A stretch of 35,414 nt of DNA, taken from positions 9,563 to 44,976 of the forward strand of contig UZAN01040212.1 in the NCBI GenBank assembly GCA_900618425.1. Reading direction: 5' to 3'. A program made the position numbers and the translations under genes. This document shows, piece after piece, positions 22,295 through 32,368 of this stretch. The notes beneath the pieces are model-generated. The model searched no databases and was not told the origin of the DNA. It worked only from the letters and a program-made list of their open reading frames with translations. Position 1 is the first letter of the stretch. Every line of letters starts with the position of its first letter. This DNA is from Echinostoma caproni (taxonomy: Eukaryota > Platyhelminthes > Trematoda > Plagiorchiida > Echinostomatidae).

Positions 22295-23664
22295 GTAGAT
22301 TTGTCTGATGTACTTTGAGTGGATGTTCAAATATGAAAAGAGCAAATCTCTGGTTGTGACTTCATAAATAATCGAATTTTACACTAGTCATACTGAGGAA
22401 TAAGAGGTCTACTTGAGTTGCTTCTAATCATCTTGGAAGTGATATGTTTACAATTGAAGCACCAGTGCATATTCTCCTTTTTCCAATCCAGTCATAATTT
22501 ACCATCTCACTCGATCACGTAAGCAGCGGTTATGTAAGAGCAGCTATCACCGTGTCATTATAGTTTAACCTTCAATTGTTTGAAGGTTGTTTGACCGTGG
22601 ATATCATAGCTAGCTGTTATCTATGTTAGAAATAAATGTATTCGACGTTCAGGCACTGTACTTCGTGGATCTAATGCATTTGGGTTAAAATATTCGGGGG
22701 ATATGAATATTAGCAGAACAATAAGTCGAAATTTCAAATTCTGTTACTCCCTTTCCCAATGAACGTTTCCACGATATACAGCCTATTCAGTTTATTCACC
22801 CTCTCATCAGTAGTTTTTCGCGATTCTCGCTCAATTGAGAAACAACCTAGAACATAGGTTATGCACTGTTACCATTCGCTCTCACCTAATATATAGCAGC
22901 ACTACTGGAATTCAGTAAACCAACTATTCACCTTTAAGTATCCGTCTCCATTTTGCAGTATATTTACCTTATCGAAGTTCGAAATTTCCACTCCATCATT
23001 TGGATTCTTGTTCAATATTTACTCACAACATACATGCCTAGGGCACGATTCACTAAAATCTATCTTATAAACACCGAATGAAGTATGCCAAACAAGATTC
23101 GAAGCTGTACGTATTGGTGATCACTTTCCCTCTCCGATAAACGACAAAAAAGCGGAAAAGAAAGTTGTCCACATTTGTTGGAGAATGACTGTAGTATGTT
23201 TCTGCATTACACAACGATGGGATATTGTCAATAAACCCAGTAAGTCATTCAAGCTGCAATTATTATGTGAAGAGCGTCACTCGACTACAGGAACAGAGAC
23301 TGCGATCGTGGCATGCGCTCGGAATGGTCGACATATATTAACTATCAAACGTTCAACATAATTATTAGCTAATGAAGATAGCGGTCTGGGCTACGAAATA
23401 TCGATCAAATTTGGTATAAAACAGATACATAATCATTATGGTCGCATTATAGTTATTTCCATTGGTACTTGCGACGTGTATAGTAAGTTTGATCTCTCAC
23501 CAAAATAAAGGTTCACAAAATTTGCGATATATCACCTAAATGAAAGTGTAATGCTAAACTTCGATATTCCGAGACTTACGAACATTTGATCGGATATTAT
23601 TATTCGATAATACATCCAGTTCTATGCCATAGATTAGGTTTCTCATTGTTGTTTCTTTCCACAG

Positions 23665-23676
23665 GAACTCATTGTG
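23665..23676 (+). CDS. Candidate 12-base micro-exon
   Basis: Twelve bases (GAACTCATTGTG) are bounded by a near-perfect acceptor (TTGTTTCTTTCCACAG) and a perfect donor (GTAAGT). The length is a multiple of three, so it could be included or skipped without changing frame. Symmetric micro-exons of this size are characteristic of schistosome micro-exon genes. In phase 0 it would encode ELIV and fit between 22225-22294 and 26957. There is no transcript support. Confidence 0.35.
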
Positions 23677-23829
23677 GTAAGTTACCTATGGACTACAGTT
23701 AATCATCCATAAACTATCATGGTCAATCATTGATGTAAACACATGTGGCTGATGAACGGTAAGAAATCTCAAACTATCCGTTTAGGAACAGTTTGTAAGC
23801 CCTGAGGTTCTGGTCAGCGCAAATTCAAG

Positions 23830-24622
23830 TGAGTGAACGTCGCGGCAATCATATTGTTAGCAGCATATCGATCCAGCAGATGTGCACCGCACTCAGCGAA
23901 TCATCGGCATTTTGTGCCAACTTGTTGTACATGAATACAACACCTAGGTAACTCTCCTCACGTGAATAATCACCTCAATAAATAAAGAAGTAAACGTCCG
24001 TATGTAGGCGGAAACGAAGGCGGGAAAAGAGGCATTTCATAGTAGTAAGAGCATACGTGACATGCAATCAAACGAAAATCAAATCACGGTCCAGTGGGGA
24101 ACGCATCGGTGAGTTTTGGTAGCTCATTTCTGACTGGTTCCAGAAGATCACCCCTTAATAAACCAAAGCTTTGTGAGGTTCGTGCGAGATTGCTTGCGAG
24201 TGTGATAGAAATCGGCTTCCTCTATTCAGTCCTTGAGGCCGTGACATCTGGAGCCAGTTAATTATTTCATGATAAAACTAGAAACTTCGAGGAGTTATTA
24301 TAACCCTACCTTGTTTAGTGCAATAATATTTTAATCAGATATTGTATGGGGCTGGAAAAACGCGTTACCGTAACACGACTTTCGGTCAGATACCGGAATG
24401 CATGAACTGCGAAATTTTCCAATCACATAAGAAACCCAATTTTTCGTGGATAGGGTATTACAATTCCATGCACCCGAACCCAAACATCGAACATCTTCGT
24501 TGATGTTAAGCACCATTTGGTGGCAGAATATCTCATTGTTCCGTTCCTAATTGGTTGTGATTGTTCACGGACGTGTGTGATGTGAATATTGCTTACCATC
24601 GCGTATTGGGACATTACTCAAT
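23830..24622. other. No gene seen; left flank of Penelope element
   Basis: Short overlapping minus-strand ORFs at 24331-24614 lack known motifs. A stretch near 24470-24530 recalls part of a 5S rRNA only vaguely. The inverted repeat of the Penelope element starts at 24623. Confidence 0.35.
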
Positions 24623-25009
24623 ATCGCATCGAAGCCGAACGAAGACATATGTCGCGAGATGTTAACATTTCGTTTAATCTTCTCAATCGCTGACGTAAAA
24701 CAAACAAGCACATTTATAGCACATTAGATTTGTAAATTCTAGTGAACGGACATGTACAGTTAAATATAGACTATTAGAACCACAAAATATAGGTCAACTT
24801 CATTGCAGGTGAACTGATTGGATCAACAACTTTTGGGCGCACAGAACGTAATTATGTAATCAGATTAGCAACGCCCCACTTATCGCTAGCAGTTTGACAT
24901 TACAATTACGTAACAACGGTTTGGAAGAGGAAGCGGGATCAATTATGTGCTTGGTTGTCATGAGGTGTTTTGCAATTGATGACCCCGGGTTACGTGCGAC
25001 CGCCTGATT
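24623..25009 (-). repeat. Left inverted repeat arm of Penelope element
   Basis: It matches the reverse complement of 26497-26882 with about five differences by eye. The arm includes the coding sequence for the C-terminal part of the endonuclease region (GSSIAKHLMTTKHIIDP, LLAISGALLI) plus the 3' untranslated part. The similarity stops at CGATGCGAT on the outer side and at about GCCTGATT on the inner side. Confidence 0.9.
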
Positions 25010-26500
25010 GCTGTGCGTGGGTTGCGCCATCGACCTGTCCAAACACTTTGGAATGTGTTCGGCCATCCGCTGTGATAATTGACGGTTGGTTCTGCGTATC
25101 TATGCGTCACCGCAACTGCAGGTGAACTGGCATACAGTGTGTAAGACAGAACTGGATTGCCATTCATGTAAATTTTTGTCCAAATCAATTCCACGTGCAG
25201 ATGCAATAAGTGGTAGTTGAGCAGCTGGGAATGTGCGGTTGAGAGCTGACTCAAACTTTTGGCGCATATCTTACAAAAGATGATCGTCTTTCAAAGATAG
25301 TTTGATGTAAACGGCTTTATGGGGAACAGTTGGCGATGGGTTACCTTTCTGAGATTGTTCACTATGAATATCAAAGAATCATTCAGGGTAACCGTTTCGT
25401 AGTAACGTTTTCTTCAGAAATTCTTCTTCTTCTAGTAGTGTGTCTGGCGAACAAATTCTCCTGGTGCGATGGGACAGTTTTTACGAGTCCACGATTGCAA
25501 GCCATCGGTGAGAAGCTAGAGAACTGTAGATATTGACCACTCCATGTTGCTTTTCTGTGGGTAGAACGCTGTATTGTACCATCTAAGCGCCTCGTAATTC
25601 TTATATCACAAAAAGGGTAGAGAATCATTTTTTTCTTCTTCGTGGGATACGGAAAGATGTGGATGAACAGAGCTCAGTTGTCTCCAAAGGGATTCAAAAT
25701 GTTCACGCTCCGTAGGAATAAAAATATCGTCCACATAACGTCTATACAGGGTGAACTGGGGAATATTATTGGCGAGAATTTTTTCAATCATTTCTAAAAA
25801 TACATCGGCTAGAATTGGGCCTAATGGACTGCCCATGGCCACCCCATCAATGTGTTTATATGTGGCTGCTTCGAATTCAAAACGTATGTTTTCGGTATAT
25901 AAAAATATTAGTTCTTTTCAGTATTCAAGAGGAATGGCAAGGGAAAGGTTACATGTAATTTCCTTGCGAAAAGGCTTTCCGTGAGGTGGTTGTTATCCGG
26001 TGTCTTATCTATTTGGAACTTGCTCTCGTCCAGTAGTATTTCTTTCATTTTGTTTATATACTTGTCCTTGGTCATGATCACGGCACCAGATCCTTTGTCC
26101 GGCTTCAAGAATCTAAGACCTGGCATACGTTTCAGTTCTTGTATTGCTATATAGTGTTCGGAAGTGAGGCAACTCTGTTGCCGAATCGGTGCAGCAAGGT
26201 ACGAGTGAGAAATATACACCATTTTCGCACGGAACCACCCGGCATTTTCTGTTGATGTGGGTGGAAGGTCCCTCAGCGGATCATAGAAAGTTTTGAATTG
26301 AACTTGATTTTGGAGACGGTCAACCTTTCTTCGTGGAATCTGAAATTTCATCCTCAGTGATAAAACATTCATTTGTTTTTGTGTGAATGTGGTGGATGTG
26401 AAATTGCATATATGTTCAGACGATTGTGTGGAAGTTACAGAAGAGGGCTTTCGTGGTATTGTACCGAGTAATTTTTCGATTGTTCTTTCTTTTGTAATCA
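24800..26500 (-). pseudogene. Penelope reverse transcriptase/endonuclease, broken
   Basis: Starting near 26490 the minus strand reads FTQKQMNVLSLRMKFQIPRR, then FLKPDKGSGAVIMTKDKYI (about 26110), both typical of the Penelope N-terminal and finger region. It continues with VAMGSPLGPILADVF (about 25845) and YVDDIF with the catalytic aspartates at 25726-25737, then DIRITRRLDGTIQRS, KATWSGQYLQFSSFSP and GLVKT. Further on come VYIKLSLKDDHLL, CQFTCSCGDA and NRQLSQRMAEHIP, the GIY-YIG-type region. Breaks: a frame change near 25980 and a TGA near 25920, a one-base insertion near 25608, another frame change near 25440, TGA at about 25375, and TAG in the GIY-YIG strand. The RT active site itself is intact. 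Confidence 0.9.
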
Positions 26501-26882
26501 GGCAGTCACATGTAACCCGGGGTCATCAATTGCAAAACACCTCATGACAACCAAGCACATAATTGATCCCGCTTCCTCTTCCAAACCGTTGTTACGTAAT
26601 TGTAATGTCAAACTGCTAGCGATAAGTGGGGCGTTGCTAATCTGATTACACAATTACGTTCTGTGCGCCCAAAAGTTGTTGATCCAATCAGTTCACTTGC
26701 AATGAAGTTGACCTATATTTTGTGGTTCTAATAGTCTATATTTAACTGTACATGTCCGTTCACTAGAATTTACAAATCTAATGTGCTATAAATGTGCTTG
26801 TTTGTTTTACGTCAGCGATTGAGAAGATTAAACGAAATGTTAACATCTCGCGACATATGTCTTCGTTCGGCTTCGATGCGAT
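26497..26882 (+). repeat. Right inverted repeat arm of Penelope element
   Basis: This is an inverted copy of the element's own 3' end placed upstream of its 5' end. Read on the plus strand it encodes the same GSSIAKHLMTTKHIIDP peptide. Such partial inverted copies are typical of Penelope insertions, where a terminal piece of a neighbouring copy serves as a terminal repeat. Confidence 0.9.
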
Positions 26883-26956
26883 GGATGAAGGGGACCCGAT
26901 GTTTCAAAATACCTAATATATCTGAGGCTTTACTATTTTATCTACGTACTTTACAG

Positions 26957-27001
26957 GGGACAGGGTGTAATTTAGTGGCAGCTCTGGGACTGGGTTTACG
27001 T
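26957..27001 (+). CDS. Internal exon of gene ending at 27551
   Basis: The acceptor TACGTACTTTACAG and donor CGT|GTATAT bound 45 bases reading GTGCNLVAALGLGLR in phase 0. The intron that follows is only 47 bases, and short introns like this are known in flatworm genes. The sequence is glycine/leucine-rich. The next upstream exon is probably beyond the Penelope insertion. Confidence 0.45.
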
Positions 27002-27048
27002 GTATATATCTTTTCCCCGGGCATATGCTATGGGATAAACCTGTTTAG

Positions 27049-27147
27049 ATAGTCATAACCAAAACCTATATGGTTTCACTACACATCAATGAGTTATGTC
27101 ATCGGTATGAGCTGTTTGGTATAAATGTCAGGATACTGCGGAAGCAA
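27049..27147 (+). CDS. Internal exon of gene ending at 27551
   Basis: The exon is 99 bases in phase 0 between CCTGTTTAG and CAA|GTGAGT, reading IVITKTYMVSLHINELCHRY then ELFGINVRILRKQ. The donor is strong. The next intron is 77 bases with a TTTCCACAG acceptor. An alternative is that translation starts at the ATG at 27070. No family was recognised; it looks like a soluble helical segment. Confidence 0.55.
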
Positions 27148-27224
27148 GTGAGTGATGTGAACACCTTTTGGTACACCAAAACATATGTGCAATCGAAAAA
27201 TCTTTTGATTTTATGTTTCCACAG

Positions 27225-27551
27225 AATTCTTTACATTTTCCCATTTTCAAATATCCGTTTATTGCAATTAGTCATCTCTGCGGTTGTGCCGAACAGATAT
27301 TTTCATTTAACGGTAAAAGCAGAACGTTCAAGTGTAGTAAGGAATACGCGGTACCTAACACAGGTCAAGACAACATTCAACAAATCCTACGTCACGTTTT
27401 CCGTACTTCCTCTTCAGACTCATCATGGATAATTCGTACTAAATGCTATTCTACTTGGTCGTATGTTTATAAAACAAAAAAAAAACATTTGCATTACATG
27501 ATAAAATACCATCCACATTTGATAACTGATCTGTATGATTTTTTTAAGTAA
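27225..27551 (+). CDS. Terminal exon of an unknown gene
   Basis: The exon opens in phase 0 after TTATGTTTCCACAG and gives 108 codons to TAA. It begins NSLHFPIFKYPFIAISHLCG, has several cysteines (C20, C22, C36-region), a stretch KTKKKHLHYMIKYHPHLITD and ends DLYDFFK. This is the longest supported host exon in the window and agrees in phase with two exons upstream. A secreted, zinc-binding or cytosolic role cannot be told from the sequence. The A-rich run AAAACAAAAAAAAAAC at about 27471-27486 encodes the lysines and is a risk point for indels. Confidence 0.6.
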   Translation, partial: NSLHFPIFKYPFIAISHLCGCAEQIFSFNGKSRTFKCSKEYAVPNTGQDNIQQILRHVFRTSSSDSSWIIRTKCYSTWSYVYKTKKKHLHYMIKYHPHLITDLYDFFK

Positions 27552-28586
27552 ATCATTCGCACAAAATAAGATTACATATAATTCATCACCAACACAGTTT
27601 GAAAGATCTTATTGAAGTAAGTTCAATATAGTGGGGTTCATGACAGATTTTGCAACAAACGTATTGCATTCAAAGATTCATTCTTCAAAGTTAGCCATAG
27701 GCAAATCATGATGAAACATAAGTACATGGTTGCATTGTATAACCTAAGCACAATAATCCTCATCGGTAAATTATGAACTCACACAAATGTTTGTAGATCA
27801 TATCTTGAGAAAAAGTATTGAAATCAATTGTCTTTGAGTTTGTATATTCTCCATAGATAGATTTGAAATGAGTTACCTTGTTTGTTCAAAATCTCCGCCC
27901 AACAGCTGAGAACATTTCATAGTCAGTAAGAAATACAACGTTCTTATCGGTCTTCAGCTTAGGCATGATTTATGTTGATGTAAAATGATCAGACCGACGT
28001 TGAACTGGAATTGGAGGATTGAATCGAATCAAGCAAAATGACAAATAACAGTGTCCTGATTGTTTCTTAACTAACCGTTTATGGAGTAATTCATAAGAAT
28101 TGCCGCAACTCCCTTACAGTATACAAATGTTATGGTCCTATAGCCCCTAACATTCACGTGAACACAGGTGGTTCATCTACACTTATGGTCAATGATGTAT
28201 TGTTTAGCTCATGTATATATCCCTTCAATACTGGGAAATTTATTTTAAAAATCATTATTTGCTGTGGGGAATTAAAAATTTTATTACTTCATACATCTTG
28301 TTGGTTCTCACTCAATGGACTCTTAATTCTGTCCAACTCTTATCGTAATACTTTCGTTTTACACTTTTGTTTATTACCTAGAGCATCACCAAAACAAGCA
28401 GTCATTAAGCACAACCAGTAGTTACTTTTAGTTTTTTCATTTTTGATTTATCAGATTCCAAAATGATACAGGTTAATCTTTGATGTTAAGATACATTTTT
28501 TAGTAAAACACTTGTATTCCCTCTGAATAATGAAGCATTCGGGTTCGGCACAAAAAAGACAAACGGAAATTAAAAAGCATTCGCAG
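27552..28586. other. 3' flank; no gene seen
   Basis: This would hold the 3' UTR of the gene ending at 27551. It is AT-rich. One T-rich ORF (28158-28421) has no splice signals or motifs. No SINE or RT signal. Confidence 0.4.
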
Positions 28587-28716
28587 TTTCACTTACGTGC
28601 CATCACAAATTTGCGATCTTTTATTCAAAAGTTTTGGGGAATGTTCTTTCATTCATTGTGGACCAATTAAATGCTGCACAAGATCTGATTTATGGCACAT
28701 CATTATATGTGAAAAA
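28587..28716 (+). CDS. Candidate internal exon of a further gene
   Basis: The acceptor GCATTCGCAG and strong donor AAAAA|GTAAGC bound 130 bases open as FTYVPSQICDLLFKSFGECS then FIHCGPIKCCTRSDLWHIII, ending CEK. The exon has six cysteines, so a disulphide-bonded or metal-binding segment is possible. It ends in phase 0, fitting a possible terminal exon at 29313. It lies after the stop at 27551, so it belongs to a separate gene or an alternative 3' end. Confidence 0.4.
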
Positions 28717-28785
28717 GTAAGCACTATGCAAATGGATTATCAGGGGACGCCTAACGTTCCCCTTAGAATACAGTTTGCGGGCCAC

Positions 28786-29040
28786 CATTAGAGCTTGCCG
28801 TTTGGGACTCATCAGCGGTGCGTACGTTTTGCGTCCCTGTCTGAACTCAAGCCGGGAACATTCGGGTTAGGACTTCAAAGCCTTACCCCTGGGCTACACG
28901 GTCAGTGATTATCACCTTGTATGAATAATTCAGTCTATTAGGAGTTCGCCCATTCCATTGTTCAGAGACCCCAGGTGCTCTTGATGGTCTTCGGTGTGTA
29001 ATCAGTCCTCCGCCATTGCGGTAACTACGCAGGGAAAAAT
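28786..29040 (-). mobile_element. Second SINE type with a hammerhead-like core
   Basis: The minus strand has an A-box-like TAGCCCAGGGGTAAG (about 28888-28902), a degenerate B box, and then CTGATGAGTCCCAAA (28801-28815). That core plus helix II strand is exactly the form known from schistosome Sm-alpha hammerheads. The second strand (expected GGACGAAAC) is decayed to CGGCAAGC, so the ribozyme is dead. A GC-rich part to 29040 appears to belong to the same repeat. Confidence 0.5.
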
Positions 29041-29312
29041 ATATTCTTCAAACTTCAAACATTCATCGTTTGCGCCATGAATTAGCCACGAATTTTAATA
29101 TGATTTTTCATCCAATGTTGGGCTTTACAACAAAGTTTACCTAGTCCGCAAATCCATTGGGAACTTTGCGTCTGAAATATTATTCCGCGTCACATTTGAT
29201 CCTTCCGAAGGAACTTTTGAACCTGTTCAATCACGGAAAAGTTTTTTCAAATATAAATGTTTGCTTGATAGGAATTGACTTTTTATTTAACGACTCCTCC
29301 CCATTGAGATAG

Positions 29313-29387
29313 TTTGTAATTGCCAAAAACGCTGGCTACGAATTTTCGCGAAATAATATGGGCCATAAAGGAATCACTGCTTGCTAA
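29313..29387 (+). CDS. Weak candidate terminal exon
   Basis: After CCCCATTGAGATAG the frame reads FVIAKNAGYEFSRNNMGHKG then ITAC and stops at TAA. Its phase 0 start agrees with the exon ending at 28716. The acceptor is only moderate and the exon is short, so chance is a real alternative. Two longer overlapping ORFs in other frames (29320-29569) have no better support. Confidence 0.25.
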   Translation, partial: FVIAKNAGYEFSRNNMGHKGITAC

Positions 29388-31443
29388 GTGTATCACGTAT
29401 GGAATGGTTTACACTTGGGATTTGGCATCACTTCAGTGCTATCACCAAGTATTGTGTTATTCTCCACAACGTACATTTGAATACTTCTGCATTCTCCGTT
29501 TTGCTTGTACAGATTTACATTCCAAAATTTATCCTGTATTTTGTTGAATATACATTAATATTAAAATAAAAGTTATCGATTTTAAGTGCACCTGAATAGT
29601 CAAGTTTTACAGTAATACAGAATTACTTACACGATCGAAAAATTGTGGTCACTGATAATTACAATTGCACACGAGTTCATTGATGATAATTATATGTGGA
29701 ACTGTTAAAACAAATGTTGTGGTGACCCAGTGAGTTATTCAAAAATATATCCACATGTTTTGGAGGATTAGATTTTTTAAAATAAAGCAATAGGTGGATG
29801 TTTTCACGTAACAAAAAAACTCAAAACCAATAAGCGCTGCTACAAAATCACAATGATTTTGTTCTCGGGGATCACGAGAAATCAACAGTTAGTTTCCATC
29901 TGATATATACGTCAATGTTTTCATTGTGTGCAACACATAGGTAATACCATTGTCTTGAGAAATTATTAGACCTTAACAGACAATGTAGAACTGAAAATTA
30001 TCAAAGAAGTATTGTTGAATTTCACCACAAGATCATCAATGACACATACCTATTACTATTTGTTTATCATGTTTGATGAGTTATAAGTGATATCTCTCCA
30101 TGCACCGTAAGTTTCACACCTATCATTTAAAATGCTCTGAAAGCTTGATTACCGCGTTAACACTGCGTACATTATTCTAGTCTATGCCGTATGTATCAAA
30201 CTAAGCAATGGTTGCCACGCAATTTTCTTTGTAATCTTCATTACTTAATTGTTTATATTTCTATTTGTGAATGTGATCCACGATGACGCGATTATGACAG
30301 TGGTATAAAGAGCTTCAATGTAAACTGGGAAGAAATTCCCCTAATGGCAGTGATTTTCAGAGGATTCGGTTTAACTGTTCATGGCGTATCTAATTCCGTG
30401 GGATCTGAAATTCAAACTCTGACACCAACGCTCAACTTTCTCATCTTTCTAGTGTGTTGCCTTCGCGGCTTTAGCTGGAACAACCCAATCCAAATACAAT
30501 AAGAAATAATTTTTTGTTTCTGATTTAAACAATCATATCGTGGCTAAAATGGATCGATAAAAAGCAAGTCATTTCTGTATTCAATATTCATCAAATGAAA
30601 ACCGGGGGACAAGTCTGATAATTGATAAATTTAGTGTAACACTACACATTTCATTCATTTGGCGTTTAGGGTGTTGAGTTTTAGAAAACACACGCAGTTT
30701 AACAATTGAAGAACAACTCAAATCCTTTATTATTTATAACACGGCATAGAAAATCGGCCCCGACGTTGACAAAAATGCAGACTTTTTGTTCACCCAGCGG
30801 AGATCGTGATCGGCGAAAGTGGCAAACAGAGTCCCAATGTAGAATTGTTAGTTTTACCGGTTGATGTGTTGGTTGTACGCAGGATCCACCCAAAATACAT
30901 ATTTCTATGTTGCCATAATTAAAAAACATGTCATTTGTGCCTATTTAGAATATTTTGCTTGAAACAAGAAACGATGGTTCTCGATTTCACCTTATTTGCA
31001 CCCAGAGTAGAATAAAATACTTGCGTAAATGGCACAATGAACAATTCCACAAATAGCAGAATACTTACTGGAATTAACTGCAACGTGAATTCCCAGAGAC
31101 CTTTAAAGTATTAACTTCCTTCTAGTGGCAAAATGAAGGAGCATGTCTTATGAATTGTTTAGTTCCATGTCAATGCGATTTTTGGTACCATTGTTTGGAA
31201 CTACTGTTTTTGTGCTATCACATTATTATTTAGCTGAGTTATTTTTATGTTTAGTAGGCAAGCAATATTGTTTGAATTCCATAAATAATAATTCTTGTAA
31301 GATATCTAAAATTCGCTCTAGTGTATTCTGTAGTGAGACACTCCTCAAAACCATTTGTTATAATACATATGATTGTTAATACCATGCGTGATAGGACGTC
31401 AGTCTATTTATTAGCACTGTGTAACGTTTTGTTCTAATTTAAG
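29388..31443. other. No gene seen
   Basis: AT-rich. T-rich ORFs at 31143-31379 are open in several frames at once, so the openness has no coding meaning. No tRNA-like, RT or repeat signal was recognised. Confidence 0.4.
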
Positions 31444-31668
31444 ATGGATGCATATGAAAGAGAAGAGGGGACGACAAGAAAATGTGGTTTCCGGCGGTTA
31501 GTAGCAACATTTCGCGTCATCAGTATGACAAAGAGCAGTAGGTTTGATATGAAGCAACGTTTATTTCAAACATATTATTATTGTTACTGCATTACCTCCG
31601 TTGCTTTTCTGTTGCATAATTTGTGTTCCATATTGTTTCTTATCAAACGAGCTTGTATGCGCGTCTAA
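31444..31668 (+). CDS. Weak candidate exon with a hydrophobic segment
   Basis: TTTTGTTCTAATTTAAG is followed directly by ATG and 74 codons to TAA. The product starts MDAYEREEGTTRKCGFRRLV and has one hydrophobic segment (CITSVAFLLHNLCSILFLI) near residues 48-66, possibly one membrane span. No partner exon or family was found. It may be a chance ORF. Confidence 0.25.
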   Translation: MDAYEREEGTTRKCGFRRLVATFRVISMTKSSRFDMKQRLFQTYYYCYCITSVAFLLHNLCSILFLIKRACMRV

Positions 31669-32149
31669 CTACTGTAATGTTGTCCTTCACATATTCGTTG
31701 TGAAAAGCGTGTTTAAGCGCAAATGAGGCATAATCGTAATAAATAAACAACAAATAAAACATCCGAGAGCGTACTGTTGGTAATATTCTTGTAGCTACGA
31801 AGATGCAAAAGGATAACTAATTCGTTTAACGACTCAGTAAGAGTCTTTCCTTAATAACGTGAACTGACTATTTCAAATATATATTTTGTTTGTGAAAGAC
31901 GTTTCGCGCTCCATTCAGGTCATTATTGTAATAACCGATTCTGCTGCTTGAATATGATGCTACATATCCTCAATGTTGACGGCCAGTAAACAAGGTGAAA
32001 ATATTTTATCACATGGAGCCCAATAATTTACTGAAACCATGCAGTGAATTGATTAACTTTTAAGACCTAATTATTGTACATGAGAATATCACGGGTATAA
32101 TAAGTTATATCAAGTGAGTAATGGAGTATTTTGTTCAATTTGAAAAAGT
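31669..32149. other. No gene seen
   Basis: AT-rich spacer before the paired SINEs. No motifs. Confidence 0.4.
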
Positions 32150-32368
32150 GGATTCGTCAGGTATATAGCGAATCACTGGGGAATTGAGAAGTTAGGAAGC
32201 ACTGAGCAGCTGTTTTCACCTGGTTGGGTTTCATCAGCAGTGCGAATCCATCGACCCAACCGGGGATTGAACCCGGCACTTCATAAGCAGAAAGGAAGCG
32301 TGCTGCACACTCGGACAGCGCGCAGGTGATCAGACCGTTTTTCATTTTCCATTTACACGATATAGCCA
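32150..32368 (-). mobile_element. tRNA-headed SINE with degenerate hammerhead (copy 2)
   Basis: The minus-strand unit begins near GCTATATCGTGTAAATGG (32368-32350) and has a tRNA-like head with a B box GGTTCAATCCCC (about 32263-32274). The hammerhead fold is at 32199-32243 and the tail GCTATATACCTGACGAATCC ends near 32150. The A box is worn. Its partner copy starts immediately on the other strand. Confidence 0.7.
32199..32243 (-). ncRNA. Hammerhead ribozyme remnant in SINE copy 2
   Basis: Helix I strands GCACTG (32243-32238) and CAGTGC (32204-32199) pair perfectly. The core strand CTGATGA is intact. GAA is present in GTGAAAAC but with an extra A, helix II pairs poorly (AACC..GGTG) and the helix III/cleavage region is rearranged (CAGCTGCTC). 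Cleavage is therefore unlikely. Confidence 0.6.

Larger units (their letters stand above)
24623..26882 (-). mobile_element. Penelope-like element with inverted terminal repeats
   Basis: A minus-strand Penelope reverse-transcriptase and GIY-YIG-type coding region (about 26500-24800) lies between inverted repeats of about 386 bases. Penelope elements insert using this RT and endonuclease and often show inverted or direct terminal copies, as here. The coding order is N-terminal domain, RT with a YVDD box, then the endonuclease region. At least three frameshifts and several in-frame stops show the copy is dead. The arms are nearly identical, which suggests a fairly recent insertion or later conversion between arms. 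The element lies 74 bases upstream of the exon at 26957, probably inside an intron. Confidence 0.9.

Noticed and set aside
23786..23828. Further micro-exons of 9 and 11 bases
   Set aside because: They have good donors, but the acceptors are weaker, introns between some would be about 22-27 bases, and 11 bases would shift the frame.
24440..24540. 5S rRNA-like stretch
   Set aside because: Only scattered resemblance (CCGAACC, GTTAAGCACC); no internal promoter spacing or closing stem.
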